Shown: positions 35,728-46,825 of the stretch, one piece after another
Layout of the letters: each line of letters begins with the position of its first letter
Position numbering within the stretch: the first letter of the stretch is position 1
Assembly: GCA_020226215.1 (NCBI GenBank)
Contig: CM035226.1
Span: forward strand, 62,519,455-62,583,454
From: Sindora glabra
Lineage: Eukaryota > Streptophyta > Magnoliopsida > Fabales > Fabaceae
Direction: 5' to 3'
Length of the DNA: 64,000 nt
Notes under the pieces: generated by a model
What the model was told of the DNA's origin: nothing
Database searches by the model: none
The model's input: only the letters and a program-made list of their open reading frames with translations
Translations under genes and position numbers: made by a program

Positions 35728-38070
35728 AATTCTCTTACATTAAAAAAAATTCTTCATAGTCTCTACAATAGTCAAAAGTTAATTTAGGCATAATTAATAA
35801 GCCTTTAATCACAAAAGTCCTGAAGGAATGACTAATTGCAAGGATTTGCAATCAAATCTGATATGGAAATGAAAGATAAGGCTTTTCACGAGACATTAGG
35901 TAGCATTTAGATAATATTTACAACATTGGAATTCTTGTTTATGATGAAATAGTATCTTTTCATATTCTTTTAATTAAAATTCATTAGCAATGAGGTAATA
36001 AACAACAGCGGATGCAACTAGAACATTGTGAGAGCAATTGCCTCCACAAAATACGTACAAATGACACATTATGCCCCATAAATTTGAGAAAAATTGCCCT
36101 CACAATTTATTTTTATATTACTTTAAAAGGAGAAATTTATTTAAATAAATATAAAAGTATTGGAAGCTCATTAATTATACACAATAATACATATATACAA
36201 AGATATATTAAAATTAATGAAATTTTATTTTATTTAAATATTTAAATTTTTTTATAATAATGTTATTTTTATTTTGTATGTAAATATTACTCTCCCAATT
36301 TAAAATTTTTAGATCCGCCAACGATAACAAAAACCTCTGGAGCAATTCAAACTAGTGATTCGATTGAACAATTTTTCTTCCTTTAAATTCAAATATCCTC
36401 AAAGGCTCAAACTGCTCAAATTCTCATATTATTGTGACTAACCCTTCTTATCTCGAAGCTAAGCCGTGCTATATTATGGTATTTTTTGAAAACTCATGTG
36501 ACAAGTTGCGAATTAGAAATTCATAAAGAGAAGGGAAAATAAAAACGCAAATCAGTCAGTAACAGATGCACTGAGATCTTGAAGAGAAGAACACAGTGAT
36601 TTGCTGAATAATACTTCGCAGCTTTGCAAGTGTAGAATGCAGTGAATTTTTTGGAAAGTGCAGTGGAATATGCTGCATTACGAACCTGCATGAAATTAAT
36701 TCATAGAGGAAGTAAATCAATTTGCACAAATTATATGGGCTTATAAGTGAATCGTGGATTGCTCATTCGAAGACATTAGCAAGTAATTGGTAAGTTGCAT
36801 GGGAGCGTTGGCATCCACGAAAGTATACTACAAAAATCGAGTGGCGCGGCAAAGCGGTGCTGATGGTCTAGAGAATAGACTGGTCATTGGTTGAAACTGG
36901 AAATCAAAAGATTTATTAATTATAAATAAGAAAATTAAAAAAAAAGTTAATGATTTTTTTGAATTCGAAAAATTGAAAAAAAAATACATTGTATCCGGGG
37001 TAATAAAAGGGATTTAAATAAAAATTATTGTTAATTTATTTATTCATTATAATGAAATCAACTTAACTTTAATACTATAATATTTTGGAAAAAATACCAA
37101 GAAAAATGGAAAAAATTTGAAATTGGATTGAATGGAATACTTTTGATGAACATATTAAAAAGGTTATAAAATAATTGAAAAATCACTCATACAAACAGAT
37201 CAACAAAACTGATTGTTAGCAATTTATCATATAATTAATTAATATTTGATATATGCAAAACCAATTTTGACCAAATATAAAATAGTAAACTATTTTATGA
37301 TCAGAGCCAAATTCTTTCATTGTCAAATAAGCTAAAAATTTCAATAATTCACTAAGTAAATACCTGGTGAAATTATCAAGAATAGTTAATACAAAATTAT
37401 GTGGGACAATTTAGCTTTAATCTTTATGTAAAGGCTAATTCCCAAATATCGACCGCTTTTAGTAATGCTAAAGTAAATGATATCAAAGTACTATTATTGT
37501 TAATCCCAAATGGATAATACTATATGTGTTTAAAATAGATTCTGAATTTTTTATATTTATTATATTTAATTTTATAAATTTATCTCATTATTTTTATATT
37601 TAATAATAACTCTTGATTTTTATTTAAAATTCAATTTTTTCGATGCATAAAGTATTATTTATCCCAAATTTATGCTAAATTAAATTATCTTGGAAGATTA
37701 GTGATCCATTTATTCCAATTTTTTTGTTATTAATTGGAAATTAACCGTACTTCATAGTGTTCTAATTTTGTTCATATGTTATATTGATAGTGAGAATTAT
37801 AATTATAAATACAAAAATTTATTAAAAATAATTAATATATCAATATTTCTTTTAGGCGGTTATGCTAATATAATAGGTTTTACTTCGTTGGGATCTTATC
37901 AGCTCACTTTCTTATTCACGTATTTTGGATTTTTGTAGGAGCAAGCCTTCTTCATTTTTTACCTTGTTAACCAGCTGCCCTCCTTTGCGAATTTGGGATC
38001 ATTTGATAATTACTAATTTGTTATGCATCAATCTGTAAAATAAACACTCAAAACAACCTATAGGTTACTC
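35728..38070. other. Intergenic sequence, partly GC-richer
   Basis: 36540-36890 is visibly GC-richer than the surroundings (GTGCTGATGGTC, GAGTGGCGCGGC) but gives no continuous reading frame in any of the frames examined. The ORF at 36012-36245 has no motif. The remainder is AT-rich. Confidence 0.4.
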
Positions 38071-38420
38071 GTGCCCTTCATCCAGTTGGACTTGTTTGCC
38101 CTTTTGCTTTTCTTCAGATTTTGTGGTTATCAAGCCGCCATTTGTCCGGGTTTTTATCAGCCCTGTTTTAGCCAGGAAGTCCTGCTCATTTCTTCCATGC
38201 CACAGAACAGTATTGTGGCCATTCAGCATGACACGTGGATATTAATGGAAAGGAAACCTACAGTAGGCTGTCTGAAGGGGGCCACCTGGGATGTTATGGA
38301 TTCGCCCTCCAAGAATTGACTTTTTGCAGCTGTGAGCCGGAGCCAAAAAATTTTGGAATATTACATAATATGTTTATGCGATGCGTTATAAATTTACTTT
38401 CACTTAAATTAAATATTTAG
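38071..38420 (+). other. Unassigned ORF-like island
   Basis: Two overlapping plus-strand frames (38071-38319, 82 codons; 38235-38420, 61 codons) sit in a GC-richer island. The first has a hydrophobic N-terminal part (LDLFALLLFFRFCGYQ) and several cysteines; the second has LGCYGFALQELTFCSCEPEPKN. The switch between frames near 38260 could reflect a frameshift in a former exon. A TTTTGCTTTTCTTCAG at about 38102-38118 looks like a splice acceptor. I do not recognise the family; it may be a gene relic or chance. Confidence 0.25.
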
Positions 38421-38759
38421 TTATATAAAAAATTCTACATATTATTATATTAAAAGAAGAAAAATGTTAGAATATAATTTGTTAAGATTGGATTTCTTTA
38501 AAATGTAAAATATACTTTAAAGGATAAAATGTAATATTACAATCTTTGATAAAAAAATAACTATAAATTTAAAAATTATTTTTTAATTTATTATTATTTA
38601 TTAAATTCTGCACCTTTAATTTTGTTACCATGTGATACTGCATTTTACTATTTAAAATCCATCTTATATTTTATACTTTAGAAGACACTGCAAGAAATAA
38701 TGCCAACATCGACGATACTTTTTGTGACGACAAAAATTCGGTCATCAGTGATGCATTGC

Positions 38760-39110
38760 TAGGTTTTTACCGACGACTACATACTAGGTGAAAAAAATTT
38801 TGGCGGAAAAAAATAACTTTCAATGATAATAATTGACTTTTAACGATAACAAATATCATCATTAAAAGAAGAGTTTTAGTGACGACACTTTTAGCGATGA
38901 CAAATATCGCAACTAAAAGCTGAATTTTTCTACTCTACATTTCAGATTAATCTTTAGCAATGATAAATATCATCGCTAAAAGTTAACTTTTAGTGACGAT
39001 AAATGTCGTTATTAAAGGCTAAATTTTCCTACTTTATCATTGGTGAATGTTTTTAATTTTTATCGATGACCGAGAATATTGTTGTCGTTGAAGGATTCTT
39101 CTATAAATAC
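38760..39110. repeat. Left subterminal CGACGA/TTTTAGCGA repeats
   Basis: Words such as TTTTTACCGACGACT, TTTTAGTGACGACA, TTTTAGCGATGACAAAT and ATCGCAACTAAAAGC recur every 20-60 bp. The same words recur in 39588-39905. They are candidate binding sites for the trans-acting CACTA proteins. Confidence 0.7.
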
Positions 39111-39335
39111 CCCCATTCACCATTTAACTCTCATTTTGCACGCAGAAGAGGGATGGTAGCAGAGAGAGAAATACTAAATAACTGTCAGTTTTATTTTTTT
39201 TATAATTTATTATTTTTTTATTTATAATTTTTATAATATATTTTTTATTTATATGTTTTTGTAATGTAATCATGAATTCATCTCCAACTTACTTAAAATA
39301 TCTTCATTCTTTTTTTATAAAGAGCACAAAATTGT

Positions 39336-39539
39336 TTGAGCAGCAAAGATTATGAGAAATTGCTAAAGCTAATTGGAGGGACCAGTATGTCTCATTTATT
39401 TGCATTTGTATCTGCACTTAAATTGATTTTCTTTTTCAAATTGACCCAACTTTCTAACAAAGAAAATAAGAGAAATAAAAAAGGAAGTGCAGATGCATTT
39501 CTAGATGAATACTATGCTAGGCCATTAGCATTCATCTAA
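39336..39539 (+). CDS. Small ORF inside the CACTA element, function unknown
   Basis: 67 codons, starting SSKDYEKLLKLIGG, with a hydrophobic middle and a basic SNKENKRNKKGS stretch before FLDEYYARPLAFI. The Asn/Lys/Arg-rich stretch followed by a Gly-Ser faintly recalls the NKANRAK..GS motif near the conserved C-terminal domain of plant En/Spm transposase-associated proteins, but the match is too short to claim. It is likely a relic of the parental element or a captured fragment, and probably not translated. Confidence 0.25.
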   Translation: MSSKDYEKLLKLIGGTSMSHLFAFVSALKLIFFFKLTQLSNKENKRNKKGSADAFLDEYYARPLAFI

Positions 39540-39587
39540 AATTATAATATGATATGAAAATATATTAATAAAAATTTTATCTAAACT

Positions 39588-39905
39588 TTTAGCAACGACA
39601 ATAATTTCATTTGAACTTTTAGCGACGACATTATCGTCGCTAAAAATTGAAATATCGTAGCTAGAAATTATTTTTAACAATGACTTTGTCATCGCTAAAA
39701 AATGAAATTCAAAAAATTTTGAATTAAAAAAAAAAATTTTCTGACAATTTTGTCGTTGTAGAAACTTATATTTTTATCAATAACAATAATGTCGTCGATG
39801 TTGATCCCTTCAGGATGAATTTTTGCCGATAACATTTTTTATGACGATAATTTCATTCAGCGATGACCGAAGAGATTACACCGACGATTAATATCGTCGC
39901 TAAAA
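39588..39905. repeat. Right subterminal CGACGA/TTTTAGCGA repeats
   Basis: Copies such as TTTTAGCAACGACA, TTTTAGCGACGACA, ATCGTCGCTAAAA (at least twice) and CGTTGTAGAAAC. The direct and inverted CGTCGCTAAAA copies could pair with each other. Confidence 0.7.
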
Positions 39906-39926
39906 AGCTTTTTTCTTGTAGTGAGA

Positions 39927-40900
39927 GTCCAATCTTAATTCACAATGTTTATTACACAACTATACATTTTGTTTTCTAAATATCAATCCTTGAATGTGTA
40001 TTACTTTTTACTGAATAAAAGTACACAAAATCAACTAAATTTTGTCGCCAAATATAGCACTTTTCATAAGTTCTCTGCAATTTGAATCCATTAATACTAA
40101 ATGAAAAATATTCAACCGAAGGTATTACAAAGAGAAAATGGAAACTAAACAAATGAAATTTCTTACGATTTATGTTATCCCTCATCTATTATTTGTGAAT
40201 CATATTTGAAGAAGAAATTAATTTTAAAATCTCTTGGATATATGTAAAAAGACAATATATAATATTGATATATATGCTTTTAATGAATTTCTATTTATAA
40301 AAAATTATATAAAATAAAAAATAACTACAATTTTAATTCACTTAAGTTATACTTAATAAAAAAATTTGATCTTAAAAAATAGTTGTTATAAAAGTCTAAT
40401 TGAAAATTTATATTCAAATTCATTAAAATTTTCAAGAGTGTATTTCAAAATTTTAAGTACAGCACTTGCTTATAATTTATTGAATAACTTTATAATATAG
40501 TAAAGTGTAACCTACATTTATATTCAAATATAAGAGTTGCATAATAAGAACATAAAAAGGAAATTACAACTATGAACATAGATATACTAATCATTCATTT
40601 TTGTTTCTACGATAAAAAATTTTAACGATAATAAGACTAATAAAAGAAAAGGAAAATGCATGGTAGTTGCTAAACGAAAAGTAAAATTTATCTTAAAAGC
40701 TTTGTTTTGAAAATTTTCTTACAAGTTTTACAAGTGAACTCAAAAAAATATTTTAATTAAACTTTATTATTTAAAAAAATAACTACGAAATAAAAAAATG
40801 AGACTTATCCTCAATTGATTTAAAATACTATTGTTGAAAGGTTGAAATTTGATTTATTTGGTAAGATATATTAATTAAAATTAAATTATTTAGTTATACT
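39927..40900. other. AT-rich intergenic sequence
   Basis: No element ends seen. 40193-40255 (AATCATATTTGAAGAAGAAATT) resembles 4167-4232, which lies at the orientation switch of the AT-rich array near 4.15 kb. The minus-strand ORF at 39976-40185 shows no motif. Confidence 0.4.
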
Positions 40901-41301
40901 TTGAAAATTTTCAAATTGATTATAGTAAATTTAACATGACATATAGCGCTTGGAAATTGATATGAATAAAATATCTACAAATCCAAAAAAATCTTATTTT
41001 ACTTTTCAAATATTTTTAATAAAAATTAGAATAAAAATTTAATTAATTCAATTTATACTTTGTGTATTAAAATTTTAATTTATTTAAAATATGTATAATG
41101 AAAAATATATCATGTTATATTTATATATCGAATATTATTTGCATTCGAGCCATAAATAATAAGAGTAAATATGAAAAAGAAAAAATATGCAATACCATAA
41201 ATAAAAGAAAGGAATAGTTATCTTAACAAAATCCCAACCAATGTTTATTTAATTTAAAAATATATCACTTACATATTTTTATATATATTTTAAAATAAAT
41301 C

Positions 41302-41547
41302 AAAAGAGACGTCAAGGGTTTTCAAGGAGACTCAACAATTCCATTGGTTTATGATGATAAGGCCTTGTTGGAATCTGATACTGCATGTTCACCCAAACTG
41401 TTGCAGAGGCGTTCTTATAAAAACTCATTGTCAAGATGAGATGATGAAGACGAAGAATGGGAGGAGTTTGGCGACAGAGATGTAAGCAGGAAAGAGGATG
41501 AAGGGAGGAAATTGATGAGGAGGCAAAGAATAGAGGTTTTAAGAGTT
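41302..41547 (+). pseudogene. Host-like ORF fragment, unidentified
   Basis: One frame from 41302 stays open for about 80 codons except for a single TGA at about 41437. It has an acidic DDEDEEWEEFGDRD stretch and a basic RKLMRRQRIEVLR stretch, the composition of a soluble plant protein. It does not resemble LINE ORF2. I do not recognise the gene. It is joined directly to the RNase H block, suggesting a chimeric retrocopy. Confidence 0.35.
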
Positions 41548-41554
41548 TGTTGCA

Positions 41555-41921
41555 AGGGGCTTGATTACTGGTTGGAATGGTGAGTGGATAGTTGGGTTTT
41601 CGAAAGGGTTGGGAAGTTGTAATGTGGGAAAGGCAGAGCTTTGGAGAGCTTACAAAGGACTTCGATTGGCTCGATCTCTAAATTGAGATAATATCATTTT
41701 GGAGTGTGGTTCATTGGCACTCGTCCAATGCCTAAATAATATGCATGGAATTTCGGGATTAGAAACTTCTCTTCTTAGAACAATTCATCAATTTTTTTTA
41801 AAGGATTGGAATGTTCATATTCAACGCACTTATAGAAATACCAACAAATATACTAACTGATTGGCTAACATTTTAATAGACCTTTGGTTGCGTTACAAAT
41901 TTTTCTTCTTGCTGATGTAAA
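41555..41921 (+). pseudogene. LINE (L1-type) RNase H domain remnant
   Basis: Translation gives GWNGEWIVGFSKGLGSCNV, KAELWRAYKGLRLARSL, ILECGSLALVQCLN, LLRTIHQFFLKDWNVHIQRT and YRNTNKYTN*LAN. These are the ordered motifs of the plant reverse-transcriptase-like RNase H domain (RVT_3) at the end of L1-type ORF2. The usual catalytic D before S in 'EVDSL' is changed to C/G (ECGSL), and at least two stops interrupt it, so it is dead. Confidence 0.75.
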
Positions 41922-42744
41922 GCGTGGAGGTGGCTAGTTGATTGTGTTTTCTTCCTTTTTTGTTTTTCCTTGTTTTGCTTCTTCCGGGCTTAGGCTCATC
42001 TGATTCACAAAAAAATATAATAAAATAAAATATATATTTTAAATTGATATAAAAATATTGAAAAAATAAATTTAATTCTAAGTTATCAATTTTCTGTTAA
42101 AAATAAAATATATAATTAATTCGTTTAATTAATACTTTTTCTATTAAAATATTTTTATAATAAAATTAAAGCATATGTATATTTTATAATTTAATAATGT
42201 TAATGTCGATATATAAAAAGAAAAATATATAATTATGTAAATAAAAGGAAAAGAAACAATGTTTGATTCGTAAAGTTTTACAAAATCCTAAATGATATTT
42301 GTGTAATATGAAATACAGCACTGGAAAATTCATGTCATGCAAATGTTAGCAAAATTTAAATAAATAAACTTGATTTTAATTTTTACATGTTTTTATTAAA
42401 AATATTTTAAATTCTTTAAAATATTTTTATGTTAAAAATAAAATGAATTGTATTATATCTATATTATTTAGCCATATAATCATCTGAACTATAAACGATT
42501 AGAGTGGACTTGAAAAATAAAAATATGCAATGAAGTATATGAAAGAAAGAAAAATAGTGCATGCACCGTAAACTCTTGATAAAATTTTAATTAATGTATA
42601 TATAATTTGAAATATCATTTAAAAAGTAATATCAAGAAAATATTATTAAATTTTAAATAAATAGATTTAATTTTCATCTTTAAGAATTTTTATTAAAAAT
42701 AAAATGTGTAATTAATTCATTAAATTAACATTTTTTTATTAAAT

Positions 42745-43000
42745 ATAACTTGAGCACCATTATTTGCTGGTCAATCAATTGCTTCGCCACACCATCATTG
42801 AAGAAGGGGTCTCTCTGCAAATATGGGTCCTTATCTGCAATAGTAATTCTTCACCCATTAAGACAGTAAGCACCGGATGATGACCTGATGATCGTAACAA
42901 CCCAATTTGACAACGGCGGGGCTTTCTTCTCAGGGCATCCGCCGTTTAGATCATGACGCGCAATGTGTTCCATTGCATGGATCACGATCCACCATAGAAA
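42745..43000 (-). other. GC-richer block, possible captured exon piece
   Basis: On the minus strand one short frame reads IADKDPYLQRDPFFNDGVA and continues KQLIDQQIMVLK (about 42840-42745), plausible as protein. Upstream (42845-43000) is GC-rich without a matching frame. It interrupts the AT-rich array. The family is not recognised. Confidence 0.25.
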
Positions 43001-43019
43001 TGGCCATAAACTAATTATA

Positions 43020-43155
43020 TTATCAATAATGATTATTAGTAATAGTGAATTTTACAAAAGGATAATAAAATATAATGTAGAAAGAAGTTATGGTAGGGCA
43101 TAACTGGAAAGAGAAGGAATAGAAACATTTTGGCAGGAATTTTCTTTCCAAGTCC
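43020..43155 (+). repeat. Direct repeat, copy 1 (copy 2 at 45080-45210)
   Basis: Shared words in order: TTATTARTAATAGTGA, TTACAAAA, ATAATAAAATATAATGTAGAAAG / ATAGTAAAATATAATGTAGAAAG, ATAACTGGAAAGAGAA / ATAATTAGAAAGAGAA, ATTTTGG / ATTTTGA. The copies are about 2.06 kb apart and diverged. Confidence 0.6.
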
Positions 43156-43484
43156 TTTTTTTATTTTTATTAGTTTAGACTTTAATACTATTAATTAGTA
43201 CAATGTAATACAATATATATATATTTAAATTATTTTAAATAAATTAAATTTTAAATATAAAATTATTAATTAAATTAATTTCACATTCTATCTTTTAGTA
43301 TTTTAACTTGTTTAAAATAATTTTATAATAAATATAAAATACATTATGTTGTATTTATACTATTTAATAATATCAAATTATAAACTATAAAAATGTAATT
43401 GGACATGAAGATAAAAATATATAACAGAGCAAATATAGAGAAGTGAAATAACACGTGGTTTGAAAGATATAATCTATATAAATA

Positions 43485-43990
43485 GAAAGAGGATTAGAAA
43501 GCGATAGACTCTATTTTTCTATTTCCTAAATAACTCATATTTATATGTTTTAAATTTTAAGAAGATAAAAAATTATTCCATAATTTTAATTCAATTATTA
43601 AAATTTAAAAATTTCTTATAATTTTTAAAAATCACCTACCAACTCATTTCTCTCTCTCTCCCCATATTTGGAATTTTCAACGTTTGCCATTTATATTCAC
43701 TTATACTGATAGAAAAAGGATTGGGAATGGTTGGACCTCATTTTTCTATTTTCTAAATAACTCATATTCACATATTTCAAAATTTAAGAAAATAAAGGAT
43801 AATTTTATAATTTTTTTGTTAGTAATTGAATAATTCAATAATTTTAATTTTAGTTCTAAGTATTAGGTATAAAAAAGGTAATATAATTTTTAAAAATTAT
43901 CCAGTAATTCATTTCTTTCTCCCTCTCTCTCCCCCCACCATATTTCAATTTTCAAATATAACTTGTGTGTTTACCATTTATAATCACTTC
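43485..43990 (+). repeat. Tandem duplication of a roughly 230-280-bp unit
   Basis: Unit 1 (about 43485-43707) and unit 2 (about 43715-43990) share TTTTTCTATTTYCTAAATAACTCATATT, ATTTTAAGAARATAAA, ATAATTTTAATT, CATTTCTYTCTCYCTCTC and TTYACCATTTATAWTCACTT. A partial third copy may start near 44045. The ORF at 43826-44071 is translation of unit 2. Confidence 0.65.
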
Positions 43991-44734
43991 TTTTTCTTTC
44001 TTATACAATTTTGTCCATCTTTCTTTCACGTACTATCGTATCTCAATTTTCTTTTTTTCACAAAATATTAATTCATATATTTTAAGTTTGAGAAAGATTA
44101 TTTATGAACAGTTTTAATTGCTTTAATTTATAGTTAAAAATACCGTTCAATCATTATTTGTATTTAAAATTAAAATTATTTAAGTAAGCATAAGTTTTAC
44201 ATCAATTAATATTTAAAGATATTAATCAATAGAAGTTAAAATTTAAAATTAACTAAGCACTATCAAGCACATTATACCTTTTTGTCACTAACATAAAACA
44301 ATCTAAGTGCAACTAAGTCTATCTTTATTTTTAATTTCTTAAAAAAAAATTCTGAACACGTACGAAATCAGACAAAAGAGGTTAGTAAGAAATAATAATA
44401 GTATAAGTAGTTAAATAATTAATTTAAAATTTTAATTTATTTAAAATATTTTTATAATAAAAATAAAATATACTGTACGATGTATTTATACTACTTAATT
44501 ATATAAAGTTAAATTTATAAAAGATATTGTGTTTTAAAATAATTTAAATGGGCATACAAATTTTAATCCGTCCACTTTTCTCTTCTCAAACAAATGCGGG
44601 ATTCAAAGTAGCAGTCCAAAACAAAATTCAAATGACATTTTTTTCCTTAAAATGATAGTTCAAATGAAATAAAAATTGTGATCTTCTAGGGGTAGAATTG
44701 GAAAACGAAAAGATAATTAGGGGAGGAAAAACTT

Positions 44735-45010
44735 TCATTGATAGGATAAATCCCTTGTACACTAATGAATTTATTCTCTAATATTAATATTAATATAATA
44801 TTAGAAACTGATAAGCTTTTTATTCTTTTTTCGATCAATATATCCTTTAACTTTTTTAACTTTACAGGACAATAACTTAAAAAAAATAAAGGAGCTATAA
44901 AAATCAGACAAATAATAATGATGACTCTCAAATAAAATAAAAATAATTTAATATTATCAAATGTCTTCTTAAAAATTATACCTACTAATTTTCTAACGCA
45001 ATTCTTTCGT
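44735..45010 (+). repeat. Dispersed repeat carrying the uninterrupted (empty) Helitron target site
   Basis: 44755-44815 matches 15930-15990. 44833-44978 matches 27720-27862, and 44979-45010 (TACCTACTAATTTTCTAACGCAATTC) matches 34612-34640. The join between 44978 and 44979 is therefore the pre-insertion state of the Helitron-like element's target. Confidence 0.7.
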
Positions 45011-45079
45011 CACTAAAAACTTGAATTTAAAGTGAACAATGCACTAAATTATATTAATTAGAATAAATTTATTATGTTA

Positions 45080-45210
45080 CTAATAGTGATTATTATTAAT
45101 AGTGACTAATGAATCTTACAAAATGATAGTAAAATATAATGTAGAAAGTCATAATAGGGATATAATTAGAAAGAGAAAAATAGAATTATTTTGATGGAAA
45201 AAAGAAATTT
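45080..45210 (+). repeat. Direct repeat, copy 2 (copy 1 at 43020-43155)
   Basis: See the shared blocks listed for copy 1; the key block is AAAATATAATGTAGAAAG at about 45130. Confidence 0.6.
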
Positions 45211-46018
45211 CAAACCAAAATTGACATGCAACATGGGTTAAATAAATTTTATGAGATATTATGATCTAGTCGATCCTTTTTTCCCAAATATCTTAATTTT
45301 GATTTAATTTGCTTCTTTAATAATGCTTCGCTAGACTGAATCTCTCATAATCTTTTGATAACATTCTAAAATAGTAATCATTAAATTTAAATCTCAAGAA
45401 ATAGAATAGAATTATAAGAGTACAACTACGAGGACTTTATTCCCTCAAAGGTCTCATACATCAAAGTCAAGATTTAAACTTTGATCACCTTTATTAGTCA
45501 TAATTTGCAGACGTGGTATGAAACATGTGTTACAGTATTTTCTTATTTTTCCTATAAAGCACATGTCTTTATATAATGTATCAATATCGTATAGATAATG
45601 ATTTAGACATACTCATTGTCTAATCTATGTTCACTGGTTTACTCTTTCTCATTTCTATCAGAACTCATATCTGGCAATTTAGACAGATGAAGTGAATTCC
45701 TTATTAATTCACTTATAGTTTTACATATGACCTCATCTTGTTTGTTAACAAGGCGACATTCATATTTTAAACTTGGCTCTCGATTATCACTTAGATAAGA
45801 AGCTTAAAATTATCTTATCACTTATTAATTACAAAATTGACCAGAGGCGATTACCCGTGTGAGTGAACTAATCTTCTATCTGTTCGGCATACTTTTCAAT
45901 AACTTAAGAATGTTCTAAGAAATATTTTACATTTATATATGTAGGCTTATAATAAATACAATTATTATTCAAACATTAATATTCTATAAACATTGTTAAA
46001 AAAAATATAATAATTGTA

Positions 46019-46354
46019 TCAACATATATACAATCCTTGGGATTTCACATGTTTTACAAATACATCCCGAATAATAAGCTTAGTCATGGGATCTGCTATC
46101 ATTTCATGCTTGAAAATATATTTCATGTTCATTTCTTTATGTGCAACCATATCTATCACAAAGTTATACTGTGTGTCTATATGCTTGGTCTTACAATGAT
46201 ATTTGGGATCCTTTGTGTATGTTATTACTGTTTGGTTATCACAGTTTACTAACACTGGATTAACAATATTAGCATTTACACCCAAATGATCTAAGAACCC
46301 TTTGAGCCACACTACTTGTATCGCTGTTGAAAATACTACAATTTCAGCTTCCAT
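46019..46354 (-). pseudogene. Copia RNase H domain
   Basis: An open frame of 111 residues: MEAEIVVFSTAIQ, WLKGFLDHLGV, VNCDNQTVITYTKDPKYH, TKHIDTQYNFVIDMV and the terminal KHEMIADPMTKLI. These are the standard ordered motifs of plant copia RNase H, including the catalytic-region E in MEAE and D in CDN. It is the best-preserved part of this element and its natural 3' end. Confidence 0.88.
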
Positions 46355-46567
46355 TGTGGATAAGGCTATGCATGATTATTTCTTACTACTCCAAGATATA
46401 GCACCATTATTTAGGAAGAAGATATATCCAGATATAGACTTCCTTTCATCTAAGTCTCCTTTATAATCAGTATCACTGTAACCTTTCAATTGCAGATCAT
46501 TTCCTTCAAAACATAATAAATAGTAGGCAGTACTTTTTAGATACTTTAGTATCCTTTTAACTGCTTT

Positions 46568-46789
46568 TCAATGTGTTGGGCTTTGGTTGGACTGATATCG
46601 GCTTACCATGCCAATGACAAAACAAATATCTGGCCTTGTACATAACATTGCGTTCATTAGATATCCAATTGCACTTGCATAGGGAATTTTTCTCATATAT
46701 GTTTCTTCTTCTAGAGTCTTAGGATACATTCTTTGACTTAGACTTTCACCTTTAGCAATAAGAGTGTCTATGGGTTTACAATACTGCAT
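46568..46789 (-). pseudogene. Copia RT connection region
   Basis: Residues include PIDTLIAKGESLSQRMYPKT, IPYASAIGYLMNAMLCTRPD and GMVSRYQSNQ, matching the conserved stretch between RT and RNase H of copia polyproteins (usually PYASAVGSLMYAM..CTRPD). Confidence 0.85.
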
Positions 46790-46825
46790 TTGGAGTCGTT
46801 TAAGAGTTTTATTAATATAATGCTC

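Larger units (their letters stand above)
38683..39926. mobile_element. Non-autonomous CACTA element with AGA target duplication
   Basis: The element runs from 38686 (CACTGCAAGAAATAATGCC) to 39923 (..TTTTTTCTTGTAGTG). The flanks are AGA at 38683-38685 and AGA at 39924-39926, a perfect 3-bp target duplication. Both subterminal regions carry many copies of TTTTAGCGACGA / CGTCGCTAAAA and variants, in both orientations. At 1,238 bp it is too short for a transposase gene. A central AT-rich part holds one ORF (39336-39539). Confidence 0.85.
41295..42031 (+). mobile_element. Probable LINE-mediated insertion with A-rich tail
   Basis: A GC-richer block interrupts the AT-rich array. ATATATTTTAAA occurs at 41283-41294 and again at 42032-42043, which could be a 12-bp target duplication, although the AT context weakens this. 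The right end is A-rich (42008-42030), as expected of LINE retroposition. The 3' half encodes an L1-type RNase H domain and the 5' half a different ORF piece, so the insert looks 5'-truncated or chimeric. Confidence 0.55.
40901..43480 (+). repeat. Degenerate AT-rich array, forward orientation, interrupted
   Basis: Array words matching 27.9-34.3 kb appear near 41050-41260 (GAGCCATAAATAATAAGAGTAAATATGAAAAAG), 42060-42280, 42370-42620 (GAACTATAAACGATTAGAGTGG) and 43160-43440. The array is interrupted by the insertion at 41295-42031 and by a GC-richer block at 42745-43000. Confidence 0.55.

Noticed and set aside
45211..46015. A 3' LTR for the minus-strand copia element
   Set aside because: No TG..CA bounded segment here matches anything right of 50092, and no polypurine tract was found next to the RNase H stop.
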